Assembly (NCBI GenBank): GCA_014238945.1
Contig: JABAAB010000046.1
Location: forward strand, 1-64,000
Source: Lysobacterales bacterium
GTDB lineage: Bacteria > Pseudomonadota > Gammaproteobacteria > Xanthomonadales > SZUA-36
DNA length: 64,000 nt
Direction: 5' to 3'
Shown here: piece after piece, positions 20,607 to 31,207 of the stretch
How the letters are laid out: every line of letters starts with the position of its first letter
Numbering within the stretch: position 1 is the stretch's first letter
Translations under genes and position numbers: made by a program
Notes under the pieces: model-generated
The model's input: only the letters and a program-made list of their open reading frames with translations
The model's database searches: none
What the model was told of the DNA's origin: nothing

Positions 20607-20652
20607 ACCATCCATTCTGCAAAAAACATTGTAACCAGCAGGAAAGAGGAAC

Positions 20653-21321
20653 ATGAGGGAATGGCCATTTGAACCATTGGTGTTCAGTGAAAAGTTGCCT
20701 GACGACATGCGGGAAGCTTCGCGGGCATTCTATACACAAATAAAGAAACGGCGCACCGTCAGGGAATTCTCAAATAGACCGGTACCAAGGGAGATTATTG
20801 AAAACGCCTTGAAAGCCGCAGGTACGGCACCCAGCGGTGCGAATATGCAGCCATGGCATTTTGTTGCGGTTTCCAATCCTGCAACCAAGCATAAAATCCG
20901 TGTTGCTGCGGAACAGGAAGAAAAGGAGTTTTATGAACACAGGGCTTCCGGGGAATGGTTAAGAGCTCTTGAACCCCTGGGTACAAATGAGCACAAAGAT
21001 TTTCTGGACACCGCGCCATGGTTGATCACCGTATTTCTCAAGAAATTTACCTTTGACCCACAGGGCAACCGCTTCAAGAATTACTACACGACAGAATCTG
21101 TTGGTATCTCGTGTGGATTCCTGCTCAGTGCATTGCATTGGGCCGGACTGGTGACATTGACCCATACACCCAGCCCCATGAAATTTCTTAACCAATTACT
21201 GGGCCGGCCAAAGGATGAACGTGCCTTTATGATTATTGTTGCCGGTTATCCTGCCCCAGATGCGGTGGTGCCGGTTATCGGCAAACAATCATTGGGGAAG
21301 ATAGCCACATTCGAAACCTGA
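20653..21321 (+). CDS. Nitroreductase-family flavoprotein, iodotyrosine-deiodinase-like
   Basis: A 222-residue FMN-dependent nitroreductase-superfamily protein. KKRRTVREFSNRPVP and AGTAPSGANMQPWHFVAVS are FMN-binding segments, and the C-terminal HTPSPMKFLNQLLGRPKDER followed by GYP resembles the iodotyrosine deiodinase (IYD) subgroup more than NfsA/NfsB. IYD relatives reductively dehalogenate halotyrosines; the bacterial substrate is uncertain. A GGAAAGAGGA lies before the ATG. It follows kbl by 46 bp and may share its transcript. Confidence 0.82.
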   Translation: MREWPFEPLVFSEKLPDDMREASRAFYTQIKKRRTVREFSNRPVPREIIENALKAAGTAPSGANMQPWHFVAVSNPATKHKIRVAAEQEEKEFYEHRASGEWLRALEPLGTNEHKDFLDTAPWLITVFLKKFTFDPQGNRFKNYYTTESVGISCGFLLSALHWAGLVTLTHTPSPMKFLNQLLGRPKDERAFMIIVAGYPAPDAVVPVIGKQSLGKIATFET

Positions 21322-21365
21322 GAACCCCAGGTCCACCTGACTTGAACCTGTGACCAGCAGTTAAA

Positions 21366-22709
21366 TCAACCGGTCATTTCTGCGCGTACGACGGCTGCCA
21401 GATCCTCCGCGAGGATACCCACCTGGTCGGCATCTGTGCCTTCGAGCGTGACACGCACCAGGGGCTCGGTGCCCGAAGGACGTAAAATGACCCGTCCGGA
21501 TTCCCCCAACTGCTGCTGGGTTGCATTGACAGCATCCCGGACTGCCGCCGACGCCATCAATTCTGCAACCTGGCCGTTGACAGGTATGTTGATCATGGTT
21601 TGTGGAAGTTTCTGGACATCAGCTGCCAACTCGGCAAGATTCCTGCCCTGGTTGACCATTACCTCGAGGACCTGTAACGCACTGACGATCCCGTCACCGG
21701 TACTGGTTCGATCCAGACACAACAGATGGCCGGAAGCTTCACCACCCAGGATCCAGTCGTTGCTAACCAGTGCCTTGTGAACATGCCGGTCGCCTACGGC
21801 TGTACGCAGGAATGGGATACCGCGCTTTTTCAATGCCAGTTCCAGGCCTAAATTGCTCATCACGGTTCCAACGACGCCGCCGTTCATCAGATTTCTGTCC
21901 TGCCTGGCCGCGGCGATGATATAGAGCAATTCATCTCCGTCAACAACCTCACCACTGGCATCCACCATAATTACCCGATCACCATCACCATCCAGTGCAA
22001 TACCCACATCGGCACCCTGTTCCAGCACCGCCTGGCAGACAAATTCCGGATGAGTTGAACCGCAACCGTCGTTTATATTCAGTCCGTCGGGTTTATTTCC
22101 AATGGCAATGATTTTTGCCCCCAACTCTTCCAGCACGGACGGTCCCACACGGTAGGTCGCGCCATTAGCACAATCGACCACGATTTTCAGACCGCGTAAC
22201 TGGGTACCAAAAGGAATCGTACCTTTACAAAACTCGATATACCGGCCAGCAGCATCATCGATTCGCACCGCCTTGCCCATATGCTCAGATGCCACGGTGG
22301 AAAAAGGCTTCTCCATTTCGGATTCAATGGCCTCTTCAACTTCGTCGGGTAGTTTCTCACCGTCTGCCGAAAAAAACTTGATACCGTTGTCATGGAACGG
22401 GTTATGAGATGCGCTGATCACGATGCCCGCACAGGCGAACAGGGTTCTCGTCAGATAGGCAACAGCGGGAGTCGGCATGGGTCCAAGCAAGGCGACATTG
22501 GCACCGGCCGCAGCCAGGCCAGCCTCCAGGGCAGACTCAAACATATATCCGGAAATACGGGTGTCTTTGCCAATAACAACAGAGCGCCGGTCACCTTCAG
22601 CGAGCACTTTTCCGGCAGCCCTGCCCAAACGCAGCATAAAATCCGCGGTAACCGGTGAATCCCCAACCCGGCCACGTATGCCGTCGGTGCCAAAATATTT
22701 GTTGCCCAT
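21366..22709 (-). CDS. glmM: Phosphoglucosamine mutase
   Basis: A 447-residue enzyme converting glucosamine 6-phosphate to glucosamine 1-phosphate for UDP-GlcNAc. The phosphoserine loop is [15 protein letters not shown] (about residue 102), the Mg site is ALDGDGDR and the phosphate-binding loop is [11 protein letters not shown]. The N-terminus [10 protein letters not shown] is diagnostic. It lies 10 bp after folP, the conserved ftsH-folP-glmM order. Confidence 0.97.
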   Translation of the reverse strand: MGNKYFGTDGIRGRVGDSPVTADFMLRLGRAAGKVLAEGDRRSVVIGKDTRISGYMFESALEAGLAAAGANVALLGPMPTPAVAYLTRTLFACAGIVISASHNPFHDNGIKFFSADGEKLPDEVEEAIESEMEKPFSTVASEHMGKAVRIDDAAGRYIEFCKGTIPFGTQLRGLKIVVDCANGATYRVGPSVLEELGAKIIAIGNKPDGLNINDGCGSTHPEFVCQAVLEQGADVGIALDGDGDRVIMVDASGEVVDGDELLYIIAAARQDRNLMNGGVVGTVMSNLGLELALKKRGIPFLRTAVGDRHVHKALVSNDWILGGEASGHLLCLDRTSTGDGIVSALQVLEVMVNQGRNLAELAADVQKLPQTMINIPVNGQVAELMASAAVRDAVNATQQQLGESGRVILRPSGTEPLVRVTLEGTDADQVGILAEDLAAVVRAEMTG

Positions 22710-22719
22710 CCGGGTTATC

Positions 22720-23574
22720 TTACGCTCTCGGCGACCAGAGTGCAGTCGCTACTTTCAAGGCATCACTTGTTTCAGCCACATCATGGACCCGCAAAATTGA
22801 TGCGCCCTTCAGTGCTGCCAACGCTGCGGCAACGATGGACCCTGCCACCCTGCAGTCCGTTTCCCTGTTGGTAAATTGCCCGATCATTGCCTTTCGGGAC
22901 ACCCCAATCAATAGTGGATAACCGTGTGCAGCCATCGCTGGTATGGCAGTGAATAAATCAAGATTGTGTTGCAACGTTTTCCCGAAACCAAAGCCGGGGT
23001 CCAACACGATATTGCCCCGTGCAACTCCCCTGTCTTCACAATGATGCGCACGCTCCAGCAGAAAGCCCTGAACATCATGGACCACATCGGTATAGGATGG
23101 GGCCTCCTGCATCACACGTGGCTGACCCTGCATATGCATAAGGCAAACGGGAACAGCCAACTCGGCAGCAACAGCCACGGCATCCCCCTGGCGCAAGGCG
23201 TTAACATCATTGATCATGCCCGCGCCGGCAGCCACTGCTTGCCTCATGACCTCTGGTTTGCTGGTGTCGATGGAAACCGGTATTCGAAGCCTGGCCACCA
23301 CGGATTCAATCACCGGGATGACCCGTTCCAATTCCTGGTGTACCGAAACCGGTTCTGCACCGGGCCGTGTGGACTCCCCGCCTATATCAATCAGGTCTGC
23401 GCCCGCATCCTGCATCGCCTGTGCCTGCCGCACGGCGTCAGCAACATCCAGCCAGCGACCTCCATCCGAAAATGAATCAGGTGTAATGTTTAATACGCCC
23501 ATGATTCTGGGTCGGTCCAGGATGACCTTGCGTCCGACACAATTGAGTTCTGCTACTGTTGCGGTACTGGACAT
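22720..23574 (-). CDS. folP: Dihydropteroate synthase
   Basis: A 284-residue TIM-barrel enzyme that joins p-aminobenzoate to dihydropterin pyrophosphate in folate synthesis. Motifs [15 protein letters not shown] and [14 protein letters not shown] mark the two flexible loops, and GVSRKAMIG is the third signature. Start ATG at 23572-23574. It lies downstream of ftsH, but an intrinsic terminator separates the two, so folP-glmM probably use their own promoter or read-through. Confidence 0.97.
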   Translation of the reverse strand: MSSTATVAELNCVGRKVILDRPRIMGVLNITPDSFSDGGRWLDVADAVRQAQAMQDAGADLIDIGGESTRPGAEPVSVHQELERVIPVIESVVARLRIPVSIDTSKPEVMRQAVAAGAGMINDVNALRQGDAVAVAAELAVPVCLMHMQGQPRVMQEAPSYTDVVHDVQGFLLERAHHCEDRGVARGNIVLDPGFGFGKTLQHNLDLFTAIPAMAAHGYPLLIGVSRKAMIGQFTNRETDCRVAGSIVAAALAALKGASILRVHDVAETSDALKVATALWSPRA

Positions 23575-23615
23575 ATTAGAAGAGATTGCTGTCTTTTTTA
23601 GGCGTTGGCTACATC

Positions 23616-23646
23616 AATAAAAAAACAGCGCCTGTTCAGCGCTGTT
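23616..23646 (-). terminator. Rho-independent terminator of ftsH
   Basis: On the minus strand AACAGCGC, a seven-base loop TGAACAG and GCGCTGTT form a perfect 8-bp stem, followed directly by TTTTT. It lies about 20 bp after the ftsH stop and before folP. Confidence 0.85.
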
Positions 23647-23667
23647 CCAATTCAATCCAATCCGTGC

Positions 23668-25599
23668 TCAATGTTGCTCAGCAGGATCACCAATTGAACC
23701 ACTATCTTCCGTGCTGTCGGGTGAATCATCCTTGGCTCGTTTCCCTCCGTCCTGGTTGGAATCATCCCAGTCTTCGGGTGGGTCAGGAATTTTTCCTTCC
23801 ATGATCTGGTCAATCTGACTCGCATCGATGGTCTCATATTTCATCAGAGCTTCGGTCATTGTTTCCAGTTTATCCAGATTGGCGTTGATCAGGTCCGATG
23901 CAGTTTTGTGCGCAATTTCTACTATTGCCCTAATTTCAATATCGATTTTGCGTGCGGTTTCATCGGATACATGTTTGTGTTGCGTCACCGAGCGACCGAG
24001 AAAAACCTCGTTTTCATCTTCGGCATAGGCCAGTGGCCCGAGAGCGTCTGTCAATCCCCAGCGTGTCACCATATTCCTGGCAAGCTTAGTTGCTCTCTCG
24101 ATGTCATTGGATGCGCCGGTAGTCACGTTTTCGATACCAAATATGATTTCCTCGGCAACCCGGCCACCAAACAGGCTGGCCAACTGGCTATCCAGTTGTT
24201 TACGCGAAATGCTGTACTTGTCCTGCTCGGGCAGAAACATGGTCACACCCAGCGCCCGGCCACGTGGAATGATGGTTACCTTGTAGACAGGATCGTGTTC
24301 CGGAACCAGTCGCCCAACAATGGCGTGACCTGCTTCGTGGTATGCAGTCAGAGATTTCTCTTTCTCCGACATCACCATGGAGCGACGCTCTGCACCCATC
24401 ATGATTTTGTCCTTGGCACGCTCAAAGTGATCCATGGAAACATCTGTTGCACTATCCCTGGCGGCAAAAAGTGCTGCTTCGTTTACCAGGTTGGCAAGAT
24501 CGGCCCCGCTGAAGCCCGGGGTTCCGCGTGCGATTGTGCGTGGCTTGACATCATCAGCCAATGGTACCTTGCGCATATGCACTTTCAGAATGCCTTCCCG
24601 ACCACGGATATCCGGCAAGGGCACCACCACCTGGCGATCGAAACGACCGGGACGCAACAGAGCCGGGTCGAGGACATCTGGGCGGTTTGTCGCGGCAATA
24701 ACAATCACCCCTTCACCCCCTTCAAAACCGTCCATTTCCACCAGTAATTGGTTTAGAGTCTGTTCGCGTTCATCGTGTCCGCCACCCAGACCGGCTCCCC
24801 GGTGGCGGCCAACGGCGTCAATCTCATCAATAAATATGATGCAGGGGGCGTGTTTCTTGGCCTGATCAAACATATCGCGCACCCGGGATGCACCAACACC
24901 AACAAACATTTCCACGAAATCGGACCCCGAAATCGAAAAGAACGGGACCTTGGCTTCGCCGGCAATGGCGCGGGCCAGCAGTGTTTTACCCGTGCCAGGT
25001 GACCCCAGCATTAACACCCCACGTGGAATGTGGCCGCCCAGCTTTTGAAACTTCCCCGGGTTGCGCAGGAACTCGACCAACTCACCCACTTCTTCCTTGG
25101 CTTCTTCCACACCTGCCACATCCGCAAAAGTGACTTTTATCTGGTCTTCACCCTGCAACTTGGCTTTGCTCTTGCCGAATGACATGGCACCACGACCTCC
25201 GCCGCCACCCTGCATCTGACGCATGAAATAGACCCACAATCCCACCAGCAGGAGGACCGGGATAATATTAATGATCAGGTCAAGGATTACAGAGCGCTGT
25301 TCCGGTGGCTCTGCAGTAATCTCGATATCGTGCTCTACGAGGTCGTCAACCAGTCGGGGATCGGGCATACCAAAGGTACGAAATGACTTTCCATTAATAT
25401 CCCTGCCCTGAATGGTATTTCCCTGTGCACTACTGCTAATGGTGACCTCGGCTACCGTGCCATTACGGACATTGTTCAGGAATTCGGAATAAGTAAGCTC
25501 ATCCGGTGTACTCTCGACATTGCCGTAATGATTAAAAATTGACATCAGAACCAACAGGATGATGCCCCAGGTAATCACATTTTTTAACATATCATTCAA
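23668..25599 (-). CDS. ftsH: ATP-dependent zinc metalloprotease FtsH
   Basis: A 643-residue inner-membrane AAA+ protease that degrades membrane and regulatory proteins. Two transmembrane helices (about residues 6-22 and 107-125) flank a periplasmic domain. Walker A is [10 protein letters not shown], Walker B is [11 protein letters not shown], the SRH is LRPGRFDRQ and the zinc motif is HEAGH (about residue 418). The acidic C-terminal tail is divergent, as is normal. It follows rlmE by 60 bp and ends at a strong terminator. Confidence 0.98.
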   Translation of the reverse strand: MNDMLKNVITWGIILLVLMSIFNHYGNVESTPDELTYSEFLNNVRNGTVAEVTISSSAQGNTIQGRDINGKSFRTFGMPDPRLVDDLVEHDIEITAEPPEQRSVILDLIINIIPVLLLVGLWVYFMRQMQGGGGGRGAMSFGKSKAKLQGEDQIKVTFADVAGVEEAKEEVGELVEFLRNPGKFQKLGGHIPRGVLMLGSPGTGKTLLARAIAGEAKVPFFSISGSDFVEMFVGVGASRVRDMFDQAKKHAPCIIFIDEIDAVGRHRGAGLGGGHDEREQTLNQLLVEMDGFEGGEGVIVIAATNRPDVLDPALLRPGRFDRQVVVPLPDIRGREGILKVHMRKVPLADDVKPRTIARGTPGFSGADLANLVNEAALFAARDSATDVSMDHFERAKDKIMMGAERRSMVMSEKEKSLTAYHEAGHAIVGRLVPEHDPVYKVTIIPRGRALGVTMFLPEQDKYSISRKQLDSQLASLFGGRVAEEIIFGIENVTTGASNDIERATKLARNMVTRWGLTDALGPLAYAEDENEVFLGRSVTQHKHVSDETARKIDIEIRAIVEIAHKTASDLINANLDKLETMTEALMKYETIDASQIDQIMEGKIPDPPEDWDDSNQDGGKRAKDDSPDSTEDSGSIGDPAEQH

Positions 25600-25659
25600 T
25601 CATTTATCCTCTGTCTTATCGCAAACCACATATTCTTTCATGCTGACTTGCGCAATTGC

Positions 25660-26283
25660 TTATTGTAGCCTGAGCCGGTGTCCCAGTATATAAACTTCCC
25701 GACTGCGTGGCCGGGATGCGGAAGGTTTACGCACCGCCACCTTCTCAAACATCGTTCGGGTCTGCTTCAAAAAGTCGTCAAACCCCTCACCGTGGAATAC
25801 TTTGACAACAAAATTCCCACCAGGCTCCAACCAATGTTCCACAAACGACAGTGCCAGTTCCGCCAGGTACATGGCACGTGGCTGATCTACCGCACCCATA
25901 CCACTCATATTGGGTGCCATATCCGACAACACAAGATCAACATTCTCACCGCCGAGTGACTGTTCCAACAGTGCCAATGGTTCATCTTCGGTGAAATCGC
26001 CCTGTATGAATGTCACACCTGCGAGTGGGTCCATTGGCAAAATGTCCAGTGCGATAACCTGCCCATTCTCACCCAGGACATTCCGCGCTACCTGGGACCA
26101 GCTTCCCGGTGCTGAACCGAGATCAACTACTCTCATGCCGCTGCGCAATAAGCTGTACTTTTCATCCAGTTCCATCAGCTTGAAGGCCGCCCTGGAACGC
26201 ATGCCCTGTTGTTGAGCCCGCTTGACATATTCATCATCAAAATGTTCAGTCAGCCAGCGCCGGCTACTCTTGCTTTTCGCCAT
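25660..26283 (-). CDS. rlmE: 23S rRNA 2'-O-ribose U2552 methyltransferase RlmE
   Basis: A 207-residue SAM-dependent methyltransferase for U2552 of 23S rRNA. The SAM site [15 protein letters not shown] (about residue 50), the catalytic Asp in [11 protein letters not shown] and the Lys in [11 protein letters not shown] complete the K-D-K-E set. N-terminal [16 protein letters not shown] is family-typical. It is divergent from yhbY and precedes ftsH, the conserved arrangement. Confidence 0.97.
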   Translation of the reverse strand: MAKSKSSRRWLTEHFDDEYVKRAQQQGMRSRAAFKLMELDEKYSLLRSGMRVVDLGSAPGSWSQVARNVLGENGQVIALDILPMDPLAGVTFIQGDFTEDEPLALLEQSLGGENVDLVLSDMAPNMSGMGAVDQPRAMYLAELALSFVEHWLEPGGNFVVKVFHGEGFDDFLKQTRTMFEKVAVRKPSASRPRSREVYILGHRLRLQ

Positions 26284-26382
26284 GATTCAATCTTCCGGTG
26301 GACATAATTACCCGAAACCCATACCGGTCATCCTGAGGCCTTCGGTGTTAAAATGACATTTTGCCATATCAGGAACTGACAG

Positions 26383-26679
26383 ATGTCATTAAAAGGAATA
26401 CAGAAAAAGAAGTTGCGGGGTCAGGCCCACCACCTGAAACCGGTAGTAACCATCGCCGACAAGGGGCTGAGCGATAGCGTGGTTTTGGAAATAGAACGGG
26501 CCCTGAACGACCACGAATTGATCAAGATCAAACTGAGAAGTGACAGGGAAACACGTAAAATGTGGGTTGCCAGCATTACCAAAAAATGCAATGCCGAGTT
26601 GGTCCAGACTATTGGTCAGGTTGCATGTTTTTACCGGAAAAATCCTGAAAAACAGAAAGTTGACACGAAACTGAACTGA
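26383..26679 (+). CDS. yhbY: CRM-domain ribosome assembly RNA-binding protein YhbY
   Basis: A 98-residue CRS1/YhbY-domain protein associated with 50S precursors. The GxxG-like loop and RAL/HEL pattern appear in IERALNDHELIKIKL, with N-terminal LRGQAHHLKPVVTIADKGLS. Length and position opposite rlmE are typical. Start ATG at 26383. Confidence 0.93.
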   Translation: MSLKGIQKKKLRGQAHHLKPVVTIADKGLSDSVVLEIERALNDHELIKIKLRSDRETRKMWVASITKKCNAELVQTIGQVACFYRKNPEKQKVDTKLN

Positions 26680-26699
26680 CAAACACCGGGAGTGAACCC

Positions 26700-27068
26700 A
26701 TGGACCTGAGCCTGGACATACCACGCGACCATCTTTTTATCCGCTCCTGTGATAAACACGGCGTGTGTGTCGGTGAGGACTGTTTCAATGAGTCGTTCAT
26801 ACTCACGGGCAATCAGCTTATACCCGACTGGCAGGTTGCGCGCATTGAGGAAATCAATCAGGAAAAATTGCAGGTGGTATTCGACCTGCTACCGGAGGTT
26901 GTACTGATAGGTACGGGTAAAAGTCAGCATTTTTTGCCTGTAAACACCCAAAAACTATTTTTTCAACGTAATTTGGGCTTTGAGGTAATGACCACCGATG
27001 CTGCCTGTCGTACTTTTAATGTGCTGGCATCCGAGGGGCGTAAGGTAGTTGCTGCATTGATACTTTAG
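26700..27068 (+). CDS. Mth938-like (DUF498) domain protein
   Basis: A 122-residue protein of the Mth938/NDUFAF3-like fold: VLIGTGKSQHFLP around residue 70, then LGFEVMTTDAACRTFNVLASEGRKVVAALIL at the C-terminus (given in parts by family pattern). The bacterial role is not established; eukaryotic relatives assist complex I assembly. It follows yhbY by 20 bp on the same strand and is convergent with rpoS. Confidence 0.85.
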   Translation: MDLSLDIPRDHLFIRSCDKHGVCVGEDCFNESFILTGNQLIPDWQVARIEEINQEKLQVVFDLLPEVVLIGTGKSQHFLPVNTQKLFFQRNLGFEVMTTDAACRTFNVLASEGRKVVAALIL

Positions 27069-27080
27069 ATCTGAACTGCC

Positions 27081-28025
27081 CTATTCCATGAATGGTGTTT
27101 CTATCACACCTTCACGCCGGGAAATCTCCCTCAGGTGTGTTAGCGCAGCCAACTGTACCTGCCTTACACGTTCCCTGGTCACACCCAGCAACCTGCCAAC
27201 TTCTTCAAGTGTTTGTCGGCCTTTACCATGCAAACCAAAACGGTGCTCAACAACAATTCGTTGCTGTGGTGGTAGCATATCCAGCCAATGACCCAGTAAT
27301 TCACCGGCTGCCTTATCCGCATATTCGGATTCGGGGTCACGGTTATGGTCATCGGCAATCGATTCTATGACCGAGAAATGCCCGTTATTGATGGGATTGT
27401 CCGTTGATGCAATGGGTTCATTCAATTCAAACATTTTGTGGACAACATCGCTGGGTTTATCCAGCATTTGCGCCACTTCGTCTATCGTTGGGCGACGACC
27501 CAATGACTGTTCCAGCGAGCGGGTGGTCTTCAGGTAGGTAGTCAGTTCCCGAATGACGTGGATGGGTAGACGCACGGTCCGGCATTGATTCATTATGGAG
27601 CGTTCCACAGACTGCCTGATCCACCAGGTTGCATAGGTGGAAAATCTGAACCCTCTGTCCGGATCAAATTTTTCCACGGCGCGAATCAGACCGAGATTGC
27701 CCTCTTCGATCAGGTCCAGTAACGGCAGTCCACGCTTGATGTAAAAACGCGCCACTCTTACAACCAGGCGCAGGTTACATTCGATCATTCGTTGTCGGCT
27801 GGCCATGCAGCCATTGCGGGCGGCCGTTGCCAGTGACTTTTCCTGCTCTGCAGTTAAAAGCTTGGAACGGCCTATCTCACTCAGGTATATACGGGTTACA
27901 TCGCCATGGCTAAGGCCCCGGCGCCTGCTCACCGCATCTTTGGACTGGACGAATTTCAGTCCTTTTTTTGCTACTCTGTTGCTAAGATCTGTGAACACCT
28001 TGGATCTTTGAGCTTTCTTTTTCAT
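27081..28025 (-). CDS. rpoS: RNA polymerase sigma factor RpoS
   Basis: A 314-residue sigma-70-family protein of RpoS type. Region 1.2 starts near [11 protein letters not shown], region 2 contains [17 protein letters not shown] and [15 protein letters not shown], region 3 follows, and region 4.2 is [20 protein letters not shown]. Known as the general stress and stationary-phase sigma factor. It lies downstream of nlpD in the surE-pcm-yqaA-nlpD-rpoS order; the 156-bp nlpD-rpoS space may hold regulatory leader sequence. Confidence 0.95.
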   Translation of the reverse strand: MKKKAQRSKVFTDLSNRVAKKGLKFVQSKDAVSRRRGLSHGDVTRIYLSEIGRSKLLTAEQEKSLATAARNGCMASRQRMIECNLRLVVRVARFYIKRGLPLLDLIEEGNLGLIRAVEKFDPDRGFRFSTYATWWIRQSVERSIMNQCRTVRLPIHVIRELTTYLKTTRSLEQSLGRRPTIDEVAQMLDKPSDVVHKMFELNEPIASTDNPINNGHFSVIESIADDHNRDPESEYADKAAGELLGHWLDMLPPQQRIVVEHRFGLHGKGRQTLEEVGRLLGVTRERVRQVQLAALTHLREISRREGVIETPFME

Positions 28026-28181
28026 CCCCCACCCCGTTGCCGGATAGCGTCTGGAACACCACCCTGAATTATGTTACCCGGTATTGAAACGTCAAGTCGA
28101 AACCCACAGGATGGACCATCAACGCTAGCACAAACCAGGCCAAAAGTCACAGTTGGGTGAATTTGCAGTGTCGGGGGTTGA

Positions 28182-29042
28182 TTATCGGATACGTTCCGGA
28201 AGATGGTTTAACGGATTCACGGGTTTTCCCCGGGTACGAATTTCAAAATGCAGCAATTGTTCGTCCTGGTCGTTTCTGCCCATTTCTGCAATTTTCTGGC
28301 CAGCGGAAACCTGCTCGCCCTCATTGACCAAACGAAGCTTGTTGTGCGCATATGCACTCAGCATTCGCTCACTGTGTTTAATGATGATCAATTCCCCGTA
28401 AGCGATCAGACCGTTGCCACTATATACGACCGTGCCCGGAGCAGAGGCCGTCACGCTCTGGCCTTCTTTACCCGCTATATCAAGTCCGTTGCGAGACGGA
28501 TCATTCGCGACAAATCCCCTCAGCACACGACCGCTCGCTGGCCACTTCCATGTGATCGGATCGGCCCCCGTTGTGGCAATGGACTTCACCTGTGGCTGGG
28601 TATTCCTGCCGCTTCCGGTATCACCGGCAGGAGGAGGGCTGACTGCAACAGGAGTCGACGACTCGGGAAGTTGTTCGTTCTGAGGCCTGGTGGTGGCCCC
28701 GGCCGGGGTTTTGACCGCAGAAATTTGCACGTCTGTTGTACGGTCCCTGTCACGAACCGGGTTAAGGGTTGGCACCAGGGACAATTCCTGGCCCGGATAG
28801 ATAATGTACGGACTGGCAATACCATTCCATGCAGCCACATCATGGGGGTCCAGGTCAAAACTGAATGCAATAGCATAGAGCGTGTCCCCTGTCCCGACCC
28901 GGTAAACGTCCTTCTCGGTGCGATCCTGATTGACCATGCCGGAAGAAAAATCTTCGACCGGTGCCGGTTGGTGTCGACCACAACCAGTCAACCAGAACAG
29001 GCACAGGAACAGGACCAATCCCTTTGTGCAGCGTCGTCTCAT
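28182..29042 (-). CDS. nlpD: LysM/M23 lipoprotein NlpD
   Basis: A 286-residue lipoprotein with lipobox LTGCG (Cys about residue 21), a LysM domain (VGTGDTLYAIAFSFDLDP to IIYPGQELSL), a Pro/Thr-rich linker and a C-terminal M23 domain. The zinc ligands are degenerate: NGLDIAG replaces the HxxxD site and LHFEIR lacks the second His. This fits NlpD as an amidase activator in cell separation rather than an enzyme. It overlaps yqaA by four bases and precedes rpoS. Confidence 0.93.
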   Translation of the reverse strand: MRRRCTKGLVLFLCLFWLTGCGRHQPAPVEDFSSGMVNQDRTEKDVYRVGTGDTLYAIAFSFDLDPHDVAAWNGIASPYIIYPGQELSLVPTLNPVRDRDRTTDVQISAVKTPAGATTRPQNEQLPESSTPVAVSPPPAGDTGSGRNTQPQVKSIATTGADPITWKWPASGRVLRGFVANDPSRNGLDIAGKEGQSVTASAPGTVVYSGNGLIAYGELIIIKHSERMLSAYAHNKLRLVNEGEQVSAGQKIAEMGRNDQDEQLLHFEIRTRGKPVNPLNHLPERIR

Positions 29043-29626
29043 GATGGGTGACTATTCAATTTCACGATAGCGAACACAATAACAGCCAACAAGATCATCA
29101 GCCAGCCGATAACATCAACATATTTTCTCAATCGATCAGCAAAAGTTTTGCCTCCGAACTTGAGCAAACCGCCCACAAGATAAAAACGACCTCCCCTTCC
29201 AACCAGAGAACCTGCAATAAAAGCCAGCCAGGGCATACCGACAACACCCGCACTGATAGTGAATACCTTGTAGGGGATGGGTGTAAATCCCGCCACCAAT
29301 ATGTACCAGAACCCCCAGGTTTCAAAAGCCGCGACTGCCTGTGTGAATACCCCTTCGTAGCTGGACTCCATCAGCCATGGTTCTATCCACCCGAAAGCCA
29401 GCTTGCCGATCAGATAACCACCTATGCCACCCAGGACAGAAAACAGGGTGCACAAAGTTGCATAAAACCAGCTTTTTTCTGGCCTCGACAGACACATCGG
29501 TATCAACATGACATCCGGCGGTATCGGAAAAACACTGGATTCCGCAAAACTCAAGGTCGCCAGAATCGATGGCGCCCTGCGGTGGGCAGACAAAGTAATT
29601 ACACGATCATACAGACGCTGAAACAT
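29039..29626 (-). CDS. yqaA: YqaA/DedA-like (VTT-domain) membrane protein
   Basis: A 195-residue inner-membrane protein with four to five hydrophobic helices and SNARE-associated/VTT features (FPIPPDVMLIPMCLSRPEKSW and GGIGGYLIGKLAFGW; FTPIPYKVFTISAGV). DedA relatives are implicated in lipid-carrier flipping, but YqaA is uncharacterised. It lies between pcm (9 bp) and nlpD (ATGA overlap), an order also seen in other gammaproteobacteria. Confidence 0.88.
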   Translation of the reverse strand: MFQRLYDRVITLSAHRRAPSILATLSFAESSVFPIPPDVMLIPMCLSRPEKSWFYATLCTLFSVLGGIGGYLIGKLAFGWIEPWLMESSYEGVFTQAVAAFETWGFWYILVAGFTPIPYKVFTISAGVVGMPWLAFIAGSLVGRGGRFYLVGGLLKFGGKTFADRLRKYVDVIGWLMILLAVIVFAIVKLNSHPS

Positions 29627-29635
29627 ACAGGTGCT

Positions 29636-30313
29636 TCAGGTCAATCCGCTAAGCATTGGTACAAACACCACATCACAAATTTCTGACTCCTCAATACCGT
29701 CCTCGACACGCCGGTAAGTTTTCAACTTCTGACACCCGTTTGAGCCGACCGGTATCACCAACACACCACCGACCTTGAGTTGGTCAAGCAACTCCTGCGG
29801 GACGTTCTGCGCCGCCGCGGTCACCATGATGCCATCAAATGGTGCCTGGCTGGGCCAACCGAGGTGACCGTCTGCATAACGAACATAGATGTTATTCATT
29901 CGCAGACCGTGAAAGCGCCGCCGCGCCAGGCGGAGTAGCTCGTCTATGCGTTCAACCGTGAATACCTGCGGTATCAGGCGAGATAATATGGCGGCCTGGT
30001 ATCCGGAACCTGTTCCGACTTCGAGCACCTTATCAGGATTGCCCTGGTCCAGTAACGCTTCGGTCATTCGGGCCACGATCCATGGCTGTGAAATGGTCTG
30101 GCTTTGCCCTATCGGCAGGGCGCTGTCCTCATAGGCCCGACTGGCCAGCGCTTCGTCCACAAATTCATGCCGCGGCACCTGGGTGATTGCGTTGAGCACC
30201 CGCTCGTCCTTGATTCCGTCCAGGCGCAAGCGAGAGACCAGTCGATCACGTGTTCCCTGTGATGTCATGCCAATACCCTGCCTGTTGCTATCCAGTCTGG
30301 ACTTGTTAATCAT
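29636..30313 (-). CDS. pcm: Protein-L-isoaspartate O-methyltransferase
   Basis: A 225-residue SAM methyltransferase that repairs isoaspartyl residues in aged proteins. SAM motif I is [15 protein letters not shown] (about residue 96), with the upstream [19 protein letters not shown] substrate region. The first ATG overlaps the surE stop by four bases; a second Met at residue 16 aligns better with E. coli Pcm. Coupled to surE as in most of the class. Confidence 0.96.
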   Translation of the reverse strand: MINKSRLDSNRQGIGMTSQGTRDRLVSRLRLDGIKDERVLNAITQVPRHEFVDEALASRAYEDSALPIGQSQTISQPWIVARMTEALLDQGNPDKVLEVGTGSGYQAAILSRLIPQVFTVERIDELLRLARRRFHGLRMNNIYVRYADGHLGWPSQAPFDGIMVTAAAQNVPQELLDQLKVGGVLVIPVGSNGCQKLKTYRRVEDGIEESEICDVVFVPMLSGLT

Positions 30314-31092
30314 TCTTCACTCCGTGCTTGAAGTGATTGCCTGTTTACGGCGTCCATCCAACCGGATACCTGATCCAGAGCCTGGTAACGGGTCAGGTCG
30401 ACATGGATGGGAGTTACCGAAATGTACCCTCGCCGAACGGCATCAAAGTCAGTTCCTGGCCCCGCATCCTGTTCCGCTCCAGCAGGGCCGATCCAATACA
30501 TGTCACGCCCCCTGGGGTCGGTTGTTTTGATGACCTTTTCTGCCCGGTGTCTATGACCCAACCGGGTGACTTCGAACCCGCGAATCTCAGACCAGGGACA
30601 ATCCGGTACATTTACATTGAGAATGGTGTCTGCGGGCAAAGGATCACGTTGCAACTGTTTCACAAGGCAGACTGCAGCTTCCCCTGCCGTTGCAAAATGT
30701 TTCGGTCGATCCAGAAATACCAATGATAGTGCAAGTGCAGGATAACCGAGAAACCGTCCTTCCATCGCGGCCGCCACGGTACCTGAATAAATTACGTCAT
30801 CTCCGAGGTTCGCCCCGGCATTGATTCCCGAAACAACGATATCCGGATCCTCCTCCAGTAGCCCCGTCAGGGCAATGTGAACACAATCTGTTGGGGTGCC
30901 TGAAGCGCGGAAATTTCCGTCTTCCAGTTCGGTGATCCTGATGGGAGCGTCCAGAGTGAGCGAGTTACTCGCACCGCTGCGGTTTTTGTCAGGAGCGACA
31001 ATGGTAACCCTGCCGAGCCCACGCATGCACTCAGCCAGTACGCGAATACCCGTGGCCTCTATACCATCATCATTGCTGATCAGAAATTCCAT
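30310..31092 (-). CDS. surE: 5'/3'-nucleotidase SurE
   Basis: A 260-residue survival protein, a metal-dependent nucleotidase/exopolyphosphatase. The metal-binding Asp pair is in [14 protein letters not shown], the Asn in [14 protein letters not shown], and the family Ser in [10 protein letters not shown]. The ATG at 31090-31092 gives the usual N-terminus; the frame extends six codons further. It begins the surE-pcm-yqaA-nlpD-rpoS group. Confidence 0.96.
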   Translation of the reverse strand: MEFLISNDDGIEATGIRVLAECMRGLGRVTIVAPDKNRSGASNSLTLDAPIRITELEDGNFRASGTPTDCVHIALTGLLEEDPDIVVSGINAGANLGDDVIYSGTVAAAMEGRFLGYPALALSLVFLDRPKHFATAGEAAVCLVKQLQRDPLPADTILNVNVPDCPWSEIRGFEVTRLGHRHRAEKVIKTTDPRGRDMYWIGPAGAEQDAGPGTDFDAVRRGYISVTPIHVDLTRYQALDQVSGWMDAVNRQSLQARSEE

Positions 31093-31207
31093 TCCCGCTG
31101 CTTGTTCCAAATCTGGTTGAAAAACACACCTTTCAACAACAGGTATGTAAGAGAGGTGATATTGTACGTATTCAGAGCAGTTTTCGATATGTGGATTTTG
31201 CGATTAC

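Noticed and set aside
23908-24747. Long plus-strand open frame opposite ftsH
   Set aside because: It is antisense to well-conserved FtsH motifs and has no domain-like content.
28248-29051. Plus-strand open frame opposite nlpD
   Set aside because: NlpD has lipobox, LysM and M23 domains; the antisense frame is Arg/His-rich without family features.
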